A DNA stretch of 10,523 bases from DRQF01 sp964559135 (lineage in GTDB: Bacteria; Planctomycetota; GCA-002687715; DRQF01). Below, one piece after another: positions 1 through 7,463 of the stretch. The stretch spans positions 1-10,523 of the forward strand of contig CAZLGG010000131.1 of assembly GCA_964559135.1 (NCBI GenBank), in the 5' to 3' direction. The position numbers were made by a program, and so were the translations under genes. The notes beneath the pieces are model-generated. The model made no database searches and had not been told where the DNA came from. It was given only the letters and a program-made list of their open reading frames with translations. How positions within the stretch are numbered: the first letter of the stretch is position 1; every line of letters begins with the position of its first letter.

Positions 1-581
1 CAGCGCCCGGCCAGCACCGGCAAGCCGGCCGCGGACTCCTTGCCCAGGAGCACGACGAACGCGCCGACCACGAGAAAAAATGGGCGCAGCCAACCTCCGC
101 CGATCCTCGGCCGCGTGAGGAGAAACGTCAGCAACAGAACCGCCGTCAACGGCTCGGCGAGACTGGAGATCCAGTCCACGGCCTCCACGGTCATGGGATG
201 AACCGCGAACAGCGTGGCTGCCAAGGAGGACGGCCAAGGCGCCATGCCGACGCCCTGGAGCAACGTCACGAGGAGCGCCGCGGCCAATCCGTGCAGCAGG
301 ATGTTCAAGAGGCGGAACACCCAGGGCTCCGGCATCTCGTGGGCGAGCTTGACGACGACGCGCCACAGGATCGTGCGCAGAGGGCGCCACGCCCCCGTCG
401 TCACCTCGTCGGCCGAAAACGTCGACGGGTCCGTGAAGTAGTGCGACAAGGGGACCCCCTGCCCAACCGCCGGGTTGCCCGTGATGAAACGGGCGTCGTC
501 GTAGACGAAGCCGTTCTTCAAGGAGGCTCCATGGACGAGGAGAACGGCCAGAACCGGCAACAGCAAGGGACGCCATTTCAT
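1..581 (-). CDS. TMTC-like GT-C membrane glycosyltransferase, N-terminal part (cut by left edge)
   Basis: The first 193 codons of a membrane protein that continues beyond position 1; the frame is open throughout. After a hydrophobic N-terminal segment (about residues 5-20) comes NGFVYDDARFITGNPAV, the luminal/periplasmic Asp-Asp motif region of TMTC/PMT-like GT-C enzymes. Further on are WRPLRTILW, a LLNILLHGLAAALLVTLL helix, the hallmark FAVHPMTVEAVDWISSLAE, and GKESAAGLPV. The order matches bacterial TMTC-like proteins, which often carry C-terminal TPRs; here that part is missing. Enzymes of this type use polyprenyl-phosphate sugars and act on the outer face of the inner membrane. The start is supported by AGGAGG at 589-594, seven bases upstream, and by a 4-base ATGA overlap with the GT9 gene. 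It is the last visible gene of the coupled cassette. The family is fairly sure; acceptor and sugar are unknown. Confidence 0.8.
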   Translation of the reverse strand, partial: MKWRPLLLPVLAVLLVHGASLKNGFVYDDARFITGNPAVGQGVPLSHYFTDPSTFSADEVTTGAWRPLRTILWRVVVKLAHEMPEPWVFRLLNILLHGLAAALLVTLLQGVGMAPWPSSLAATLFAVHPMTVEAVDWISSLAEPLTAVLLLTFLLTRPRIGGGWLRPFFLVVGAFVVLLGKESAAGLPVLAGR

Positions 582-1768
582 GAGGCCCCCTCCTCGCGAT
601 CCGCGAACTCGGCCGAGAGGTTTCGGGACGCCCACGTCCGATACGCCTCGACGACTTCATCCACCGTGATGCTCTCAATGCACGTGGGTAGGCGGCACGA
701 CGACTCCTTCGCGTTCAGGTTGGTCAGGCATGGCGAACACGGCAGGGCCTTGTAGAACACGATGTCGGAGGGCCCCCGGGGACCGTAGAGCCGGGGCGTG
801 TTGGGGCCATAGAACCCGAAGACGGGGCATCCCACGGAGCCGGCCAGGTGGACGGGCGCCGTATCGTTACTGAAGAGAGCGTCCACACGGCCGAGGAGGG
901 CCGCCAGCCCCGTCAGTCCGCAGCGCCCCACTCCGTCCGCGGTGGGACGCCCGACGGCCGAGCGACATGCGTCGACCAGGTCTCTCTCATCTTGGACCCC
1001 GGTGAACAGAATTCGGACCCCATGGGCGTCGATGAGACGGCGAGCCAATTCGGCCCAGGACTCCACCGGCCAACGGCGGCCGCGGAAGTTCTTTCCGGAC
1101 CCCACGTGAAAAACGAGACGAGGCCCGTCACCCGGAAGAGCATCGAGGGCGTTCACCAGGTCCCCGGCCTCGGCGTGATCCTCCTCGGACAGGGGCGGGG
1201 CTTCGGAGACGTACTCGTCGGCAAGTCCGAGAACGCGAGCCACGGCGAGAAAGGTTCGACTCATGTGACGCCGATCGTCGTAGGGCACCTTGGCCGTGTA
1301 GAGTCCATCTCGGGCCTGGCCCTGCGTCTTCAGGCCGATTCGCTGGGGCGCGCCGCTCATCCAACCCAACAGGGCCGACAGGCGACAGAACTGCTCGAAG
1401 TCCACGAGGACGTCGGGGGCGAAGCGGCGGAGGGCCCGCACGGCGCCCACGGCACTGGCTCCGCAGCGGATCAAGCTCTCCTGGGAGAGTATGACCACTT
1501 CATCCAACTCCTTCATCGGGGCAAGCAGGGAGCGGTTGGACTCGAGAGTGAGGAACGCCAGTTGGGCGTCGGGATAACGACGTTTCAACGCTCGAATGAT
1601 GGGGATGATGAGAACCACGTTCCCGGCGCCCCACAGCTTGATCATGAGGATGCGGCGGGGTTCGACCCGCTTCCGCCCGCCCGGACGCAGGACCTCCAGC
1701 ATCCGCGCGGCGTAGACCAACGGAATCCCGAGAAAACGATCGAGCCATTTTCCAAGGGTGAGATTCAT
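578..1768 (-). CDS. GT9 glycosyltransferase (ADP-heptose:LPS heptosyltransferase family)
   Basis: A 396-residue cytoplasmic glycosyltransferase of the GT-B fold, about the usual length for GT9. Residues 40-62 hold the N-terminal motif (ILMIKLWGAGNVVLIIPIIR). Residues 219-240 hold the nucleotide-sugar region (VFHVGSGKNFRGRRWPVESW). Residues 300-330 hold NDTAPVHLAGSVGCPVFGFY followed by a GP motif. Four cysteines near the end (C344, C347, C358, C363) form a CxxC...C...C arrangement that I recall in many GT9 proteins. Known members transfer heptose to lipopolysaccharide core; whether this one uses heptose cannot be told. The frame is open 124 codons further upstream, but that stretch is antisense-frame noise inside the carbamoyltransferase gene. 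The ATG at 1768 overlaps the carbamoyltransferase stop by 4 bases (ATGA) and has AAGGAG 11 bases upstream. It is the fourth gene of the coupled cassette. Confidence 0.9.
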   Translation of the reverse strand: MNLTLGKWLDRFLGIPLVYAARMLEVLRPGGRKRVEPRRILMIKLWGAGNVVLIIPIIRALKRRYPDAQLAFLTLESNRSLLAPMKELDEVVILSQESLIRCGASAVGAVRALRRFAPDVLVDFEQFCRLSALLGWMSGAPQRIGLKTQGQARDGLYTAKVPYDDRRHMSRTFLAVARVLGLADEYVSEAPPLSEEDHAEAGDLVNALDALPGDGPRLVFHVGSGKNFRGRRWPVESWAELARRLIDAHGVRILFTGVQDERDLVDACRSAVGRPTADGVGRCGLTGLAALLGRVDALFSNDTAPVHLAGSVGCPVFGFYGPNTPRLYGPRGPSDIVFYKALPCSPCLTNLNAKESSCRLPTCIESITVDEVVEAYRTWASRNLSAEFADREEGAS

Positions 1769-3495
1769 CGCGAAAGAGGCTCCTTCACGGCTCGTCGAGG
1801 CGACACGGCGGCAACCGGGAGATCTTCCTTCGAAACGAGAAATCCACCCAGAGCCAAGTCGTCGAGATCCGTTCCGAGGAAGGTCTCGATGGCATCGGCG
1901 GGCGTACACACGATCGGTTGGCCTCGCACATTGAAGGACGTGTTGACGAGTATGGGGACTCCCGTCTCGGCCTCGAAGGCCCTCAGAAGCGCATGGTACC
2001 GAGGCTGTGTGGATCGCGCGACGGTCTGCACCCGGGCGGAGCCGTCGACGTGACAGATCGCCGGGACAGCGGTCCTCTTCTCCGCCTTCACCGGGAACAC
2101 GAAGAGCATGTGCGGCGAGGGGCGGGCCCCGTCGAACCATTCCGCGGCACGCTCCTCGAGGACCGAAGGGGCAAAGGGTCGAAAGCCTTCCCTATGTTTC
2201 ACACGGGCGTTCAGCCGATCCTTCATGTCCCCGCGACGGGGATCGCCGAGGATGCTCCTGTGGCCGAGAGCCCTCGGGCCGTACTCCATCCGACCGTCGA
2301 ACCACCCGACGATGCGGCCCCGCGCGATGCGCCGCGCCGTCTCCTCGACGAAGTCCTTCGGGCGAGACGCCCGCAGTCCCGCCGTCTCGAGAGCCCGAGC
2401 ACAGGCTTCCTCGTCGAAGTTCGGGCCCAAGCCCGGCGCCGGGTACGGCACGCGCTCACGCCCCCCCTTCAGCACGTGGTGGACCCAAAGAGCGGCTCCC
2501 AGGCCGGCCCCGCTGTCGTTGGCCGCCGGGGTCACGAAGATCTCGTCGAATCCCGACTCTCTGAGGAGGCGACCGTTCATCACGGAGTTGAACGCCACGC
2601 CGCCCGCGACGCACAGCCGCCGCTGTCCCGTGTCGACGCGAAGACGACGAGCCAACTCGAGAGCCACTTCCTCGAGACACAGCTGCAAAGAAGCGGCGAT
2701 GTCCTGGTGGCGCGGCTCCAACTCGCTTTCCGGCCGCCGCGCGGGTCCCAGCTCCGCGACGAGGCGCGGGCCGTACTTCGTTCCCCGCCCGTACTGGTAT
2801 TCGAAGTATCGTCCGTCCACGCGAAGGCGGCCACGGCGATCGACACGCATGAGTCGCCGGAATAGCTCGATGAAACGGGGTTCCCCGTAGGGAGCCAAGC
2901 CCATCACCTTGCCTTCCCCCGACATGGGCCGGAAACCCAGATACTGGGTCACGGCTTCGTACACCTTACCCACGGAATGCGGATAGCCGGCGCGACCGAC
3001 GACCCTGAGGTTCGTGCCCCTCCCCTCGGCCATCAAGGTGGTGGTCCACTCACCGGTTCCATCCAGCGTAAGAACGGCCGCTTCCTCGAAGGGCGAGGGG
3101 AAAAAACAGCTCGCGGCGTGGGCCAGATGGTGATCGACGTGACGGAACTCGCCTTCGAATCCGAACTCCTCGCGCAGTCGACGGGGAAGCCCGCTCATGT
3201 GGCTCCAGATGCCAGGTTGTCTCCGAAAAAACGTCCGTGACTTCGGGAGATTCTTGAGGACGTGCCAGCCGAACCGAAAAAGCCCCGAGCGGGGATTCCA
3301 ATAGTGCGCCACCGCGTCGACGGCCGTCCAGTCGACGCCGTGGGCATCGAGACACGCCTGCAGGGATCGAGCGGGAAAACCTCCTTGATGCTTGCAGCGG
3401 GTGAGCCTCTCCTCCTCCACCGCAAAGACGATCCGACCATCGTCGATGAGCGCCGCTCCGCAGTCATGGGTGGAATTGAAGCCCAAGACCAGCAT
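1765..3495 (-). CDS. NodU/CmcH-type O-carbamoyltransferase
   Basis: A 576-residue full-length carbamoyltransferase. The family (NodU, CmcH, TobZ) makes carbamoyl-adenylate from carbamoyl phosphate and ATP, then transfers the carbamoyl group to a hydroxyl, usually on a sugar or natural product. The N-terminal Kae1-like domain begins with LVLGFNSTHDCGAAL (2-16) and VEEERLTR (26-33). It has the metal-binding HVDHHLAHA (119-127), then TLDGTGEW (143-150), GKVMGLAPYGEP (195-206), VAGGVAFNSVMNG (296-308) and PAANDSGAGLGAA (323-335). The C-terminal domain holds EYGPRALGHRSILGDPR (404-420), FRPFAPSVL (438-446) and VNTSFNVRGQPIVCTP (517-532). No key motif is missing. The start is set by SD sequence GGAGGGG at 3501-3507, five bases upstream, and by a TGATG overlap with the preceding radical SAM stop. 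The cassette context points to carbamoylation of a glycan or glycoconjugate; the acceptor is unknown. Confidence 0.95.
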   Translation of the reverse strand: MLVLGFNSTHDCGAALIDDGRIVFAVEEERLTRCKHQGGFPARSLQACLDAHGVDWTAVDAVAHYWNPRSGLFRFGWHVLKNLPKSRTFFRRQPGIWSHMSGLPRRLREEFGFEGEFRHVDHHLAHAASCFFPSPFEEAAVLTLDGTGEWTTTLMAEGRGTNLRVVGRAGYPHSVGKVYEAVTQYLGFRPMSGEGKVMGLAPYGEPRFIELFRRLMRVDRRGRLRVDGRYFEYQYGRGTKYGPRLVAELGPARRPESELEPRHQDIAASLQLCLEEVALELARRLRVDTGQRRLCVAGGVAFNSVMNGRLLRESGFDEIFVTPAANDSGAGLGAALWVHHVLKGGRERVPYPAPGLGPNFDEEACARALETAGLRASRPKDFVEETARRIARGRIVGWFDGRMEYGPRALGHRSILGDPRRGDMKDRLNARVKHREGFRPFAPSVLEERAAEWFDGARPSPHMLFVFPVKAEKRTAVPAICHVDGSARVQTVARSTQPRYHALLRAFEAETGVPILVNTSFNVRGQPIVCTPADAIETFLGTDLDDLALGGFLVSKEDLPVAAVSPRRAVKEPLSR

Positions 3496-4559
3496 CAACG
3501 CCCCTCCACGAGAAGATTCATCTCGGTGTGGCAGTTCCAGTAGCAGGCCCGGCAGCGGGACGTCTCCGCCACGACACCCCGGTGCTCGGGTGAGTTCCAA
3601 AGGTCGCGCAATCGCGTCTCGTGCAGATTCCCGAAGGGCCGGTCCGCCTCGTTGAAGGGCATGCAGGGGAAAACGGCCCCATGCATGTCGAAAACGACGT
3701 GCCCCGCGCCGGCGTGACAGACGAGGTCGTGGGGACGCCCCAGCACGGCGGCATCGAAGAGGCCGAGGTACGCAGCGCTGTTGTCGATGAGCGAACTCCG
3801 AGCGCGCCAATCCAGGAGGTTCCCCACGAGCGTCCGCGCTTCCTCCTGCGTCGCCAAAGAGTGAGCCTCCTCACCGAACGCGTGGCGCGGGATGAATCCG
3901 ATGCCATCGACACCACTGTCCGCGGCGCAGGCCATGAGGGCATCGAGATCGGTGGCGGCGTCCACGACGGAGACGATGACGACACGGGGGCTTCTCCCGC
4001 CGCCTCGGGCGCGCAGCAGCGCGGAGATCCCCCGCAGAGCGCCGGCGTGGGCGCCTTTCCGCCCGCGGAGTGCGTCGTGAACATCCGAGTCCGCGGAGTC
4101 CACGCTCACGTTGAAGGAATCCACGCCCTCTACAATGAGTTCGCGCGCCCGGGCTTCGTCCAGAAGAGTTCCGTTGGTGTTGACGTGGACGAGCATGCCT
4201 CGCTCGCGGATCGCCGCCACGATGCGCCCCAAGTCCTTTCGCAGAAGCGGCTCACCACCCGTGATCCCCACGCCGAGGCAACCGAGCCGGGCCAGATCAT
4301 CCAGTGCGAGATCCAGTTCCTCCCGCGAGATGGGCTCGCCCGCGCGGACGCCGTCCGCGGAATGCCAGGCACGGCAAAAAGAACACGCGAGGTTGCAGGT
4401 GTAGTTGACGACCAAGGAAGCGAAGAGGGGACCTCCGGCGGGCCTCCCCCTTCGTGTCAATCCACGGAGCCGACGGGTGCGCCACGCCGCGCGCAAAAGA
4501 GATCGTGCGCGACCGCGGAACAACTGACGCATGCCGAGGGAAAGATACTGACGCCTCAT
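3495..4559 (-). CDS. Radical SAM/SPASM-domain enzyme B
   Basis: A 354-residue radical SAM protein. The first about 45 residues are Arg-rich. The core follows: CNLACSFC (C55, C59, C62) for the [4Fe-4S] cluster that cleaves S-adenosylmethionine, GGEP at 101-104, and VNTNGTLL at 126-133. The C-terminal part has SPASM-like cysteines: C281, C299 (in GAVFPCMPF), then NLHETRLRDLWNS (311-323) and the CRACYWNC group (C336, C339, C343), probably for auxiliary clusters. SPASM enzymes modify peptides, proteins or small metabolites; the substrate cannot be read from the sequence. The chosen ATG overlaps the stop of enzyme A by 4 bases (ATGA). An ATG 14 codons upstream is possible, but it lies inside the neighbouring gene. 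No strong SD is seen, so translation is probably coupled. It precedes the carbamoyltransferase with a 1-base overlap. Confidence 0.9.
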   Translation of the reverse strand: MRRQYLSLGMRQLFRGRARSLLRAAWRTRRLRGLTRRGRPAGGPLFASLVVNYTCNLACSFCRAWHSADGVRAGEPISREELDLALDDLARLGCLGVGITGGEPLLRKDLGRIVAAIRERGMLVHVNTNGTLLDEARARELIVEGVDSFNVSVDSADSDVHDALRGRKGAHAGALRGISALLRARGGGRSPRVVIVSVVDAATDLDALMACAADSGVDGIGFIPRHAFGEEAHSLATQEEARTLVGNLLDWRARSSLIDNSAAYLGLFDAAVLGRPHDLVCHAGAGHVVFDMHGAVFPCMPFNEADRPFGNLHETRLRDLWNSPEHRGVVAETSRCRACYWNCHTEMNLLVEGR

Positions 4560-5536
4560 GAGAATCGCGGGTGGACCTGATCGGTCGCGTACTCCCCGCA
4601 CCCGGCGCAGAGAGAGGGGAAATCGCCTCGTCGATGACGGTCCCTCAGGCGGGCCATGGCCTCGCCGTTCCAGATCTCCTCGAGCGTGCCGTCCTCCAGA
4701 TGTCCTAGGGCCAGTTCACCCTCGCTGTCGCGGCAACAGGGCGCCACACGCCCATCCGACAGAACCACGAGGGCTCCTCGCCACAATTCGCGGCACGGTT
4801 TGGTGCGGGGCGAGTCCACGAAACGTGGAATGAATTGCACTCGGTCGACGACACCCTCCCAATCGCGGCGGACGTCCGAGGCCTCCTGCTCGTTTTCCTC
4901 CCAGAGCGTCATGTTGATATCGATTCCGAGGTCGGAGCCCGCCTCATCGCGCACACGAACAAGGCGCTCGACGTTCCGACGCAAGTCCTCGAGGGGGAAC
5001 CCTCGAATAGCCTCGTGGGTCGTCGGTCCCCCGTCCACCGAGATCGTGATGCGTTCGAGGCCGCTCGCCACGATGCGGCGGCAGGTCGGCGCGTCGAGCA
5101 AGGTGCCGTTGGTGGTGATCATCACCCGCACGCCTCGTTCGACGGCATAGGCGACGCGGTCGAAGAAATCGGGGACGAGCAACGACTCCCCCCACTGAAA
5201 CATGAGGATCAACTCGAGAGCTGGATTCTCATCCAGGATGCGCCGGAAAGCGTCGAAATCGAGATCCCTCTTCTTTCGCGACATGTCCCGATTCACCGGA
5301 CACATGACGCACGCCAAGTTGCAGCGGTTGGTGAGTTCGATGTTCACCGCCGTCAGTCGATGAGAGCGCCGGCTCTTGCGGAGGTAGGACCACTCATTGC
5401 CGGCGGCGTGCCAGCGAGAGGCCAATGTGGGATACTTGATCTCCAGGAAGCGGTCCAATTCGGGCTTCCGAAGGTAATAGCGGGCCACGATCCTCGTGAA
5501 GAGACCGGCTCGGGGTTCCCGGGCCTTCTTGGTCAT
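4556..5536 (-). CDS. Radical SAM/SPASM-domain enzyme A
   Basis: A 326-residue radical SAM protein and the first gene of the overlapping cassette. After a basic N-terminus of about 65 residues comes IELTNRCNLACVMCPVNRD, with cluster cysteines C72, C76 and C79. The usual GGEP position is occupied by QWGESLL (114-120), a variant seen in SPASM enzymes. TTNGTLL lies at 141-147 and ITISVDGG at 163-170. The C-terminal SPASM-like part has C248, DGRVAPCCRDSEGE (C267, C268), a LGHLEDGTLEEIWNG stretch, and CAGC (C310, C313). It is not a tandem copy of enzyme B: the motifs, spacing and cysteine pattern differ. The ATG at 5536 has only a weak SD, but no better in-frame start lies upstream. A promoter-like element lies 31-59 bases before it. 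The reaction is unknown; the context suggests modification of a sugar, lipid-linked or peptide intermediate. Confidence 0.9.
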   Translation of the reverse strand: MTKKAREPRAGLFTRIVARYYLRKPELDRFLEIKYPTLASRWHAAGNEWSYLRKSRRSHRLTAVNIELTNRCNLACVMCPVNRDMSRKKRDLDFDAFRRILDENPALELILMFQWGESLLVPDFFDRVAYAVERGVRVMITTNGTLLDAPTCRRIVASGLERITISVDGGPTTHEAIRGFPLEDLRRNVERLVRVRDEAGSDLGIDINMTLWEENEQEASDVRRDWEGVVDRVQFIPRFVDSPRTKPCRELWRGALVVLSDGRVAPCCRDSEGELALGHLEDGTLEEIWNGEAMARLRDRHRRGDFPSLCAGCGEYATDQVHPRFS

Positions 5537-5566
5537 GCTCGAATCCGATGCGCTCCAGGAGGGTGA

Positions 5567-5595
5567 ATTGTACGAGCTGAGGGGCGGAGCACCAA
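5567..5595 (-). promoter_or_regulatory. Candidate sigma70-type promoter of the glycan cassette
   Basis: On the minus strand, TTGGTG (5595-5590) and TACAAT (5572-5567) are separated by exactly 17 bases. The -10 box matches the consensus at five of six positions; the -35 box is weak (three of six). Transcription would start near 5560, giving a 24-base leader before the first radical SAM gene. It lies in the only real gap (75 bases) upstream of the five overlapping genes. Confidence 0.35.
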
Positions 5596-5608
5596 GAAAA
5601 GGCGCCCC
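5581..5608. repeat. Inverted repeat between the Ig-like gene and the cassette
   Basis: GGGGCG (5581-5586) and CGCCCC (5603-5608) can pair as a 6-bp stem around a 16-base loop, just past the stop codon of the Ig-like repeat gene. No U-run follows on either strand, so it is at best a weak terminator. It overlaps the candidate promoter of the radical SAM cassette, so it could also be an operator or chance. Confidence 0.25.
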
Positions 5609-5611
5609 GAC

Positions 5612-7279
5612 TCAGTTCTTCTGTTTCCGGATGGGAGACAGGTTTCCCACTGTCGCACCGGGCGCCGGGGGCTCTCCCTCAGGGAGGGCGAAATAGGACG
5701 GCGGCTTGACTTCGCTGACGGTCAACTTGGTCCGGCGCAACCGGCTGATACCGCGCTGATCCTGGATCTCCAGGCTCAAAGGGGCGCCCATGGGGAGATT
5801 CGGCACCCGGAAGTTTCCGCTCTGGTCGGAGCGTAGGACGAAGTTTCGCCCCAAGGTGCCCGAGGGAACGCCGGTCAGGGTCACCCAGACGATGGCGTCG
5901 CGAAGGGGGCTTCCGTCTTCGGCAACCGCCAACCCCTCGAAAACGCCGGGCTCCGGAAGGACGAGAGACAAAGGCGGGCTTCCTTGTTCAATGCCTCCTT
6001 GGCTCACGACGCCGAACTGAGGGTGGAAGACCATCGCGGAGTAGACGACATCGGCGATCAGTCCCCGAACGCGGAAACGGCCATCCGCGCCTGTCACGGC
6101 CTCGGTCGTGTGAGCCGTCGACGACACGCGCCCCAAGGGACGACTCTCGAACATGATGCGGGCCCCATCGACGGGGATCCCGCTTTCCGTGACGACGATC
6201 CCCGACAAGGTCCAGGTATTGACCAGCATGAGGACCTCCGTCCGCACCTGGGCGGTATCGATGCGATCCGGCGCGCGGAAAAAACTCCGGGCGGAGGCCT
6301 CCTTGTCGGAGGCCCGCACCATGTATTCGACGCCGGGGCGAAGGCAGCTGAACCGACAAGCCCCGTCGTTCCCCGTCAGGTCGAAGGCCGCGACCTCGCC
6401 GGAGCGGGCTTCCACCACGGCAACGGCAACGCGAGGGCGCACCTTGCCGCCGGGTCCCCTGACGACCACGTCCAAACGTCCACCCGCACGCAGGTCGAAA
6501 TCGCGAACGCTCCGGGTGCCTGCTGCCACGCGGACATGTTCGACACGGGGACGGGCGAAGCCGCGAGGCCTGAGACGTACGGTTGCCAGCTCCGGGGTCA
6601 CCCGCTCGAAGGAATAGAAACCATTGGCGTCGGTGACGGTCGTCTCCGAGAGACTCCCACCGTGCCAAAGATCCACCTGCACCCCGGCCACGGGCCGCGC
6701 ATCCGGACCGAATACGTGTCCGACGATGGCCGCCGGGCGGGTGAGCCGTATGACGCGGCGTCCCGGATCTCGAAGGCGATACCGCCGTACCGCGTAGCTG
6801 GGAACGTCGATCTCGACTTCGTAGGTGCTGTAGCGGTCCGCACGGAACTGTAAGGCTCCGTCCGTCAATGGAAGTTCGATCGCGCCGCCGGCCACCAAAG
6901 CATCCTGATCGTTGGCGGCGTTGATCAGCGTGGCTCCGACGCGACGACGAACGACGATGCGCCCTTGGCGCACCGGGCGTCCCTCGTCATCGAGGATGCG
7001 GAGCATGTAGCCGTCGGGCGGCAATTCGGACGCCGCCAAATCGGGGATGCTTTCTCCCACTGGAGGAATGGGTGCTTCCACGGCGTCGGGGGCATTTCGT
7101 CGAGGAGCCCCATCGGCGGAGATGGCCTCCGCCGAGACCATGTTGGAAAACGTAGGTGAGCGTTCGACGGGCTCTTCCTGCAACCAGCGATGCAACCAGA
7201 CCCCAACCCCAACTGCAAGGAGGATTCCCGGCAACCAAAGCGGCCATCGACTTGTGAGCGACATACGGCGCATGGCCAT
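5612..7279 (-). CDS. Membrane-anchored carboxypeptidase-regulatory-like (Ig-like) repeat protein
   Basis: A 555-residue protein with a short basic N-terminus and one hydrophobic segment (about residues 12-30), probably a signal anchor that leaves the rest outside the cytoplasm. A Pro-rich linker follows to about residue 85. Then come roughly five beta-sandwich repeats of the CarboxypepD_reg/CnaB-like type, near 90-180, 182-265, 266-350, 355-445 and 446-530. Repeated signatures include GHVFGPDARPVAGVQVDL with VTDANGFYSFERV, SGIVVTESGIPVDGARIMF with TGADGRFRVRGL, and AVAEDGSPLRDAIVWV with SDQSGNFRVPNL. No catalytic residues are recognisable, so a structural, binding or surface role is likely. 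AAGAGAG lies 4 bases before the ATG at 7279 and 10 bases before the ATG at 7273, so the start could be either. The gene is followed after 75 bases by the radical SAM cassette on the same strand; co-transcription is possible but unproven. Confidence 0.8.
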   Translation of the reverse strand: MAMRRMSLTSRWPLWLPGILLAVGVGVWLHRWLQEEPVERSPTFSNMVSAEAISADGAPRRNAPDAVEAPIPPVGESIPDLAASELPPDGYMLRILDDEGRPVRQGRIVVRRRVGATLINAANDQDALVAGGAIELPLTDGALQFRADRYSTYEVEIDVPSYAVRRYRLRDPGRRVIRLTRPAAIVGHVFGPDARPVAGVQVDLWHGGSLSETTVTDANGFYSFERVTPELATVRLRPRGFARPRVEHVRVAAGTRSVRDFDLRAGGRLDVVVRGPGGKVRPRVAVAVVEARSGEVAAFDLTGNDGACRFSCLRPGVEYMVRASDKEASARSFFRAPDRIDTAQVRTEVLMLVNTWTLSGIVVTESGIPVDGARIMFESRPLGRVSSTAHTTEAVTGADGRFRVRGLIADVVYSAMVFHPQFGVVSQGGIEQGSPPLSLVLPEPGVFEGLAVAEDGSPLRDAIVWVTLTGVPSGTLGRNFVLRSDQSGNFRVPNLPMGAPLSLEIQDQRGISRLRRTKLTVSEVKPPSYFALPEGEPPAPGATVGNLSPIRKQKN

Positions 7280-7290
7280 TCCACTCTCTT

Positions 7291-7306
7291 CGGGGGGTCA
7301 CCCCCG
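7291..7306. promoter_or_regulatory. GC hairpin next to the ribosome binding site of the Ig-like gene
   Basis: CGGGGG and CCCCCG form a 6-bp stem with a 4-base loop. On the minus strand it ends just before the AAGAGAG that serves as ribosome binding site for the gene starting at 7279. The position would allow an effect on translation; that role is inferred. Confidence 0.35.
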
Positions 7307-7434
7307 ATCAAGTCAAGTCTGCGTTGCGGAGTCGTGCGAGCGAAAGCTGCTCTCTTCATCGGCCGACTCGACGGTCCAACGGAAGAGAACACTCCCTGGG
7401 TAGTGCCCCCTGGGCCCCTCCCGAGGTGATGGTC

Positions 7435-7463
7435 ATATTAACGTCTGGCGGCAGGGGCGTCCA
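7435..7463 (-). promoter_or_regulatory. Weak candidate promoter for the Ig-like gene
   Basis: On the minus strand, TGGACG (7463-7458) and TAATAT (7440-7435) are 17 bases apart, each matching consensus at four of six positions. It would give a leader of about 150 bases before 7279. This is weak evidence, listed because it has correct spacing in an intergenic stretch. Confidence 0.2.

Noticed and set aside
198..755. 185-codon plus-strand open frame at the left edge
   Set aside because: Arg/Gln-rich shadow of the TMTC-like gene, whose minus-strand frame carries clear family motifs.
848..2053. 401-codon open frame on the plus strand
   Set aside because: Antisense to the GT9 and carbamoyltransferase genes, low-complexity and without recognisable motifs. 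Such long shadows are usual in GC-rich DNA; the same applies to plus-strand frames at 3621-4580, 4835-5566, 5984-6853 and 8699-9634.
1769..2140. In-frame upstream extension of the GT9 gene by 124 codons
   Set aside because: The extension lies wholly inside the carbamoyltransferase reading frame and has no GT9 similarity. The ATG at 1768 has an SD-like AAGGAG and the usual ATGA overlap.
3496..3810. In-frame upstream extension of the carbamoyltransferase
   Set aside because: The family begins with the LVLGFNSTHD motif right at the 3495 start, which has a strong SD. The extension overlaps the SPASM end of radical SAM enzyme B.
5537..5611. Possible precursor peptide gene for the radical SAM enzymes
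   Set aside because: Only 75 bases are available and no start with an SD and a sensible frame is present.
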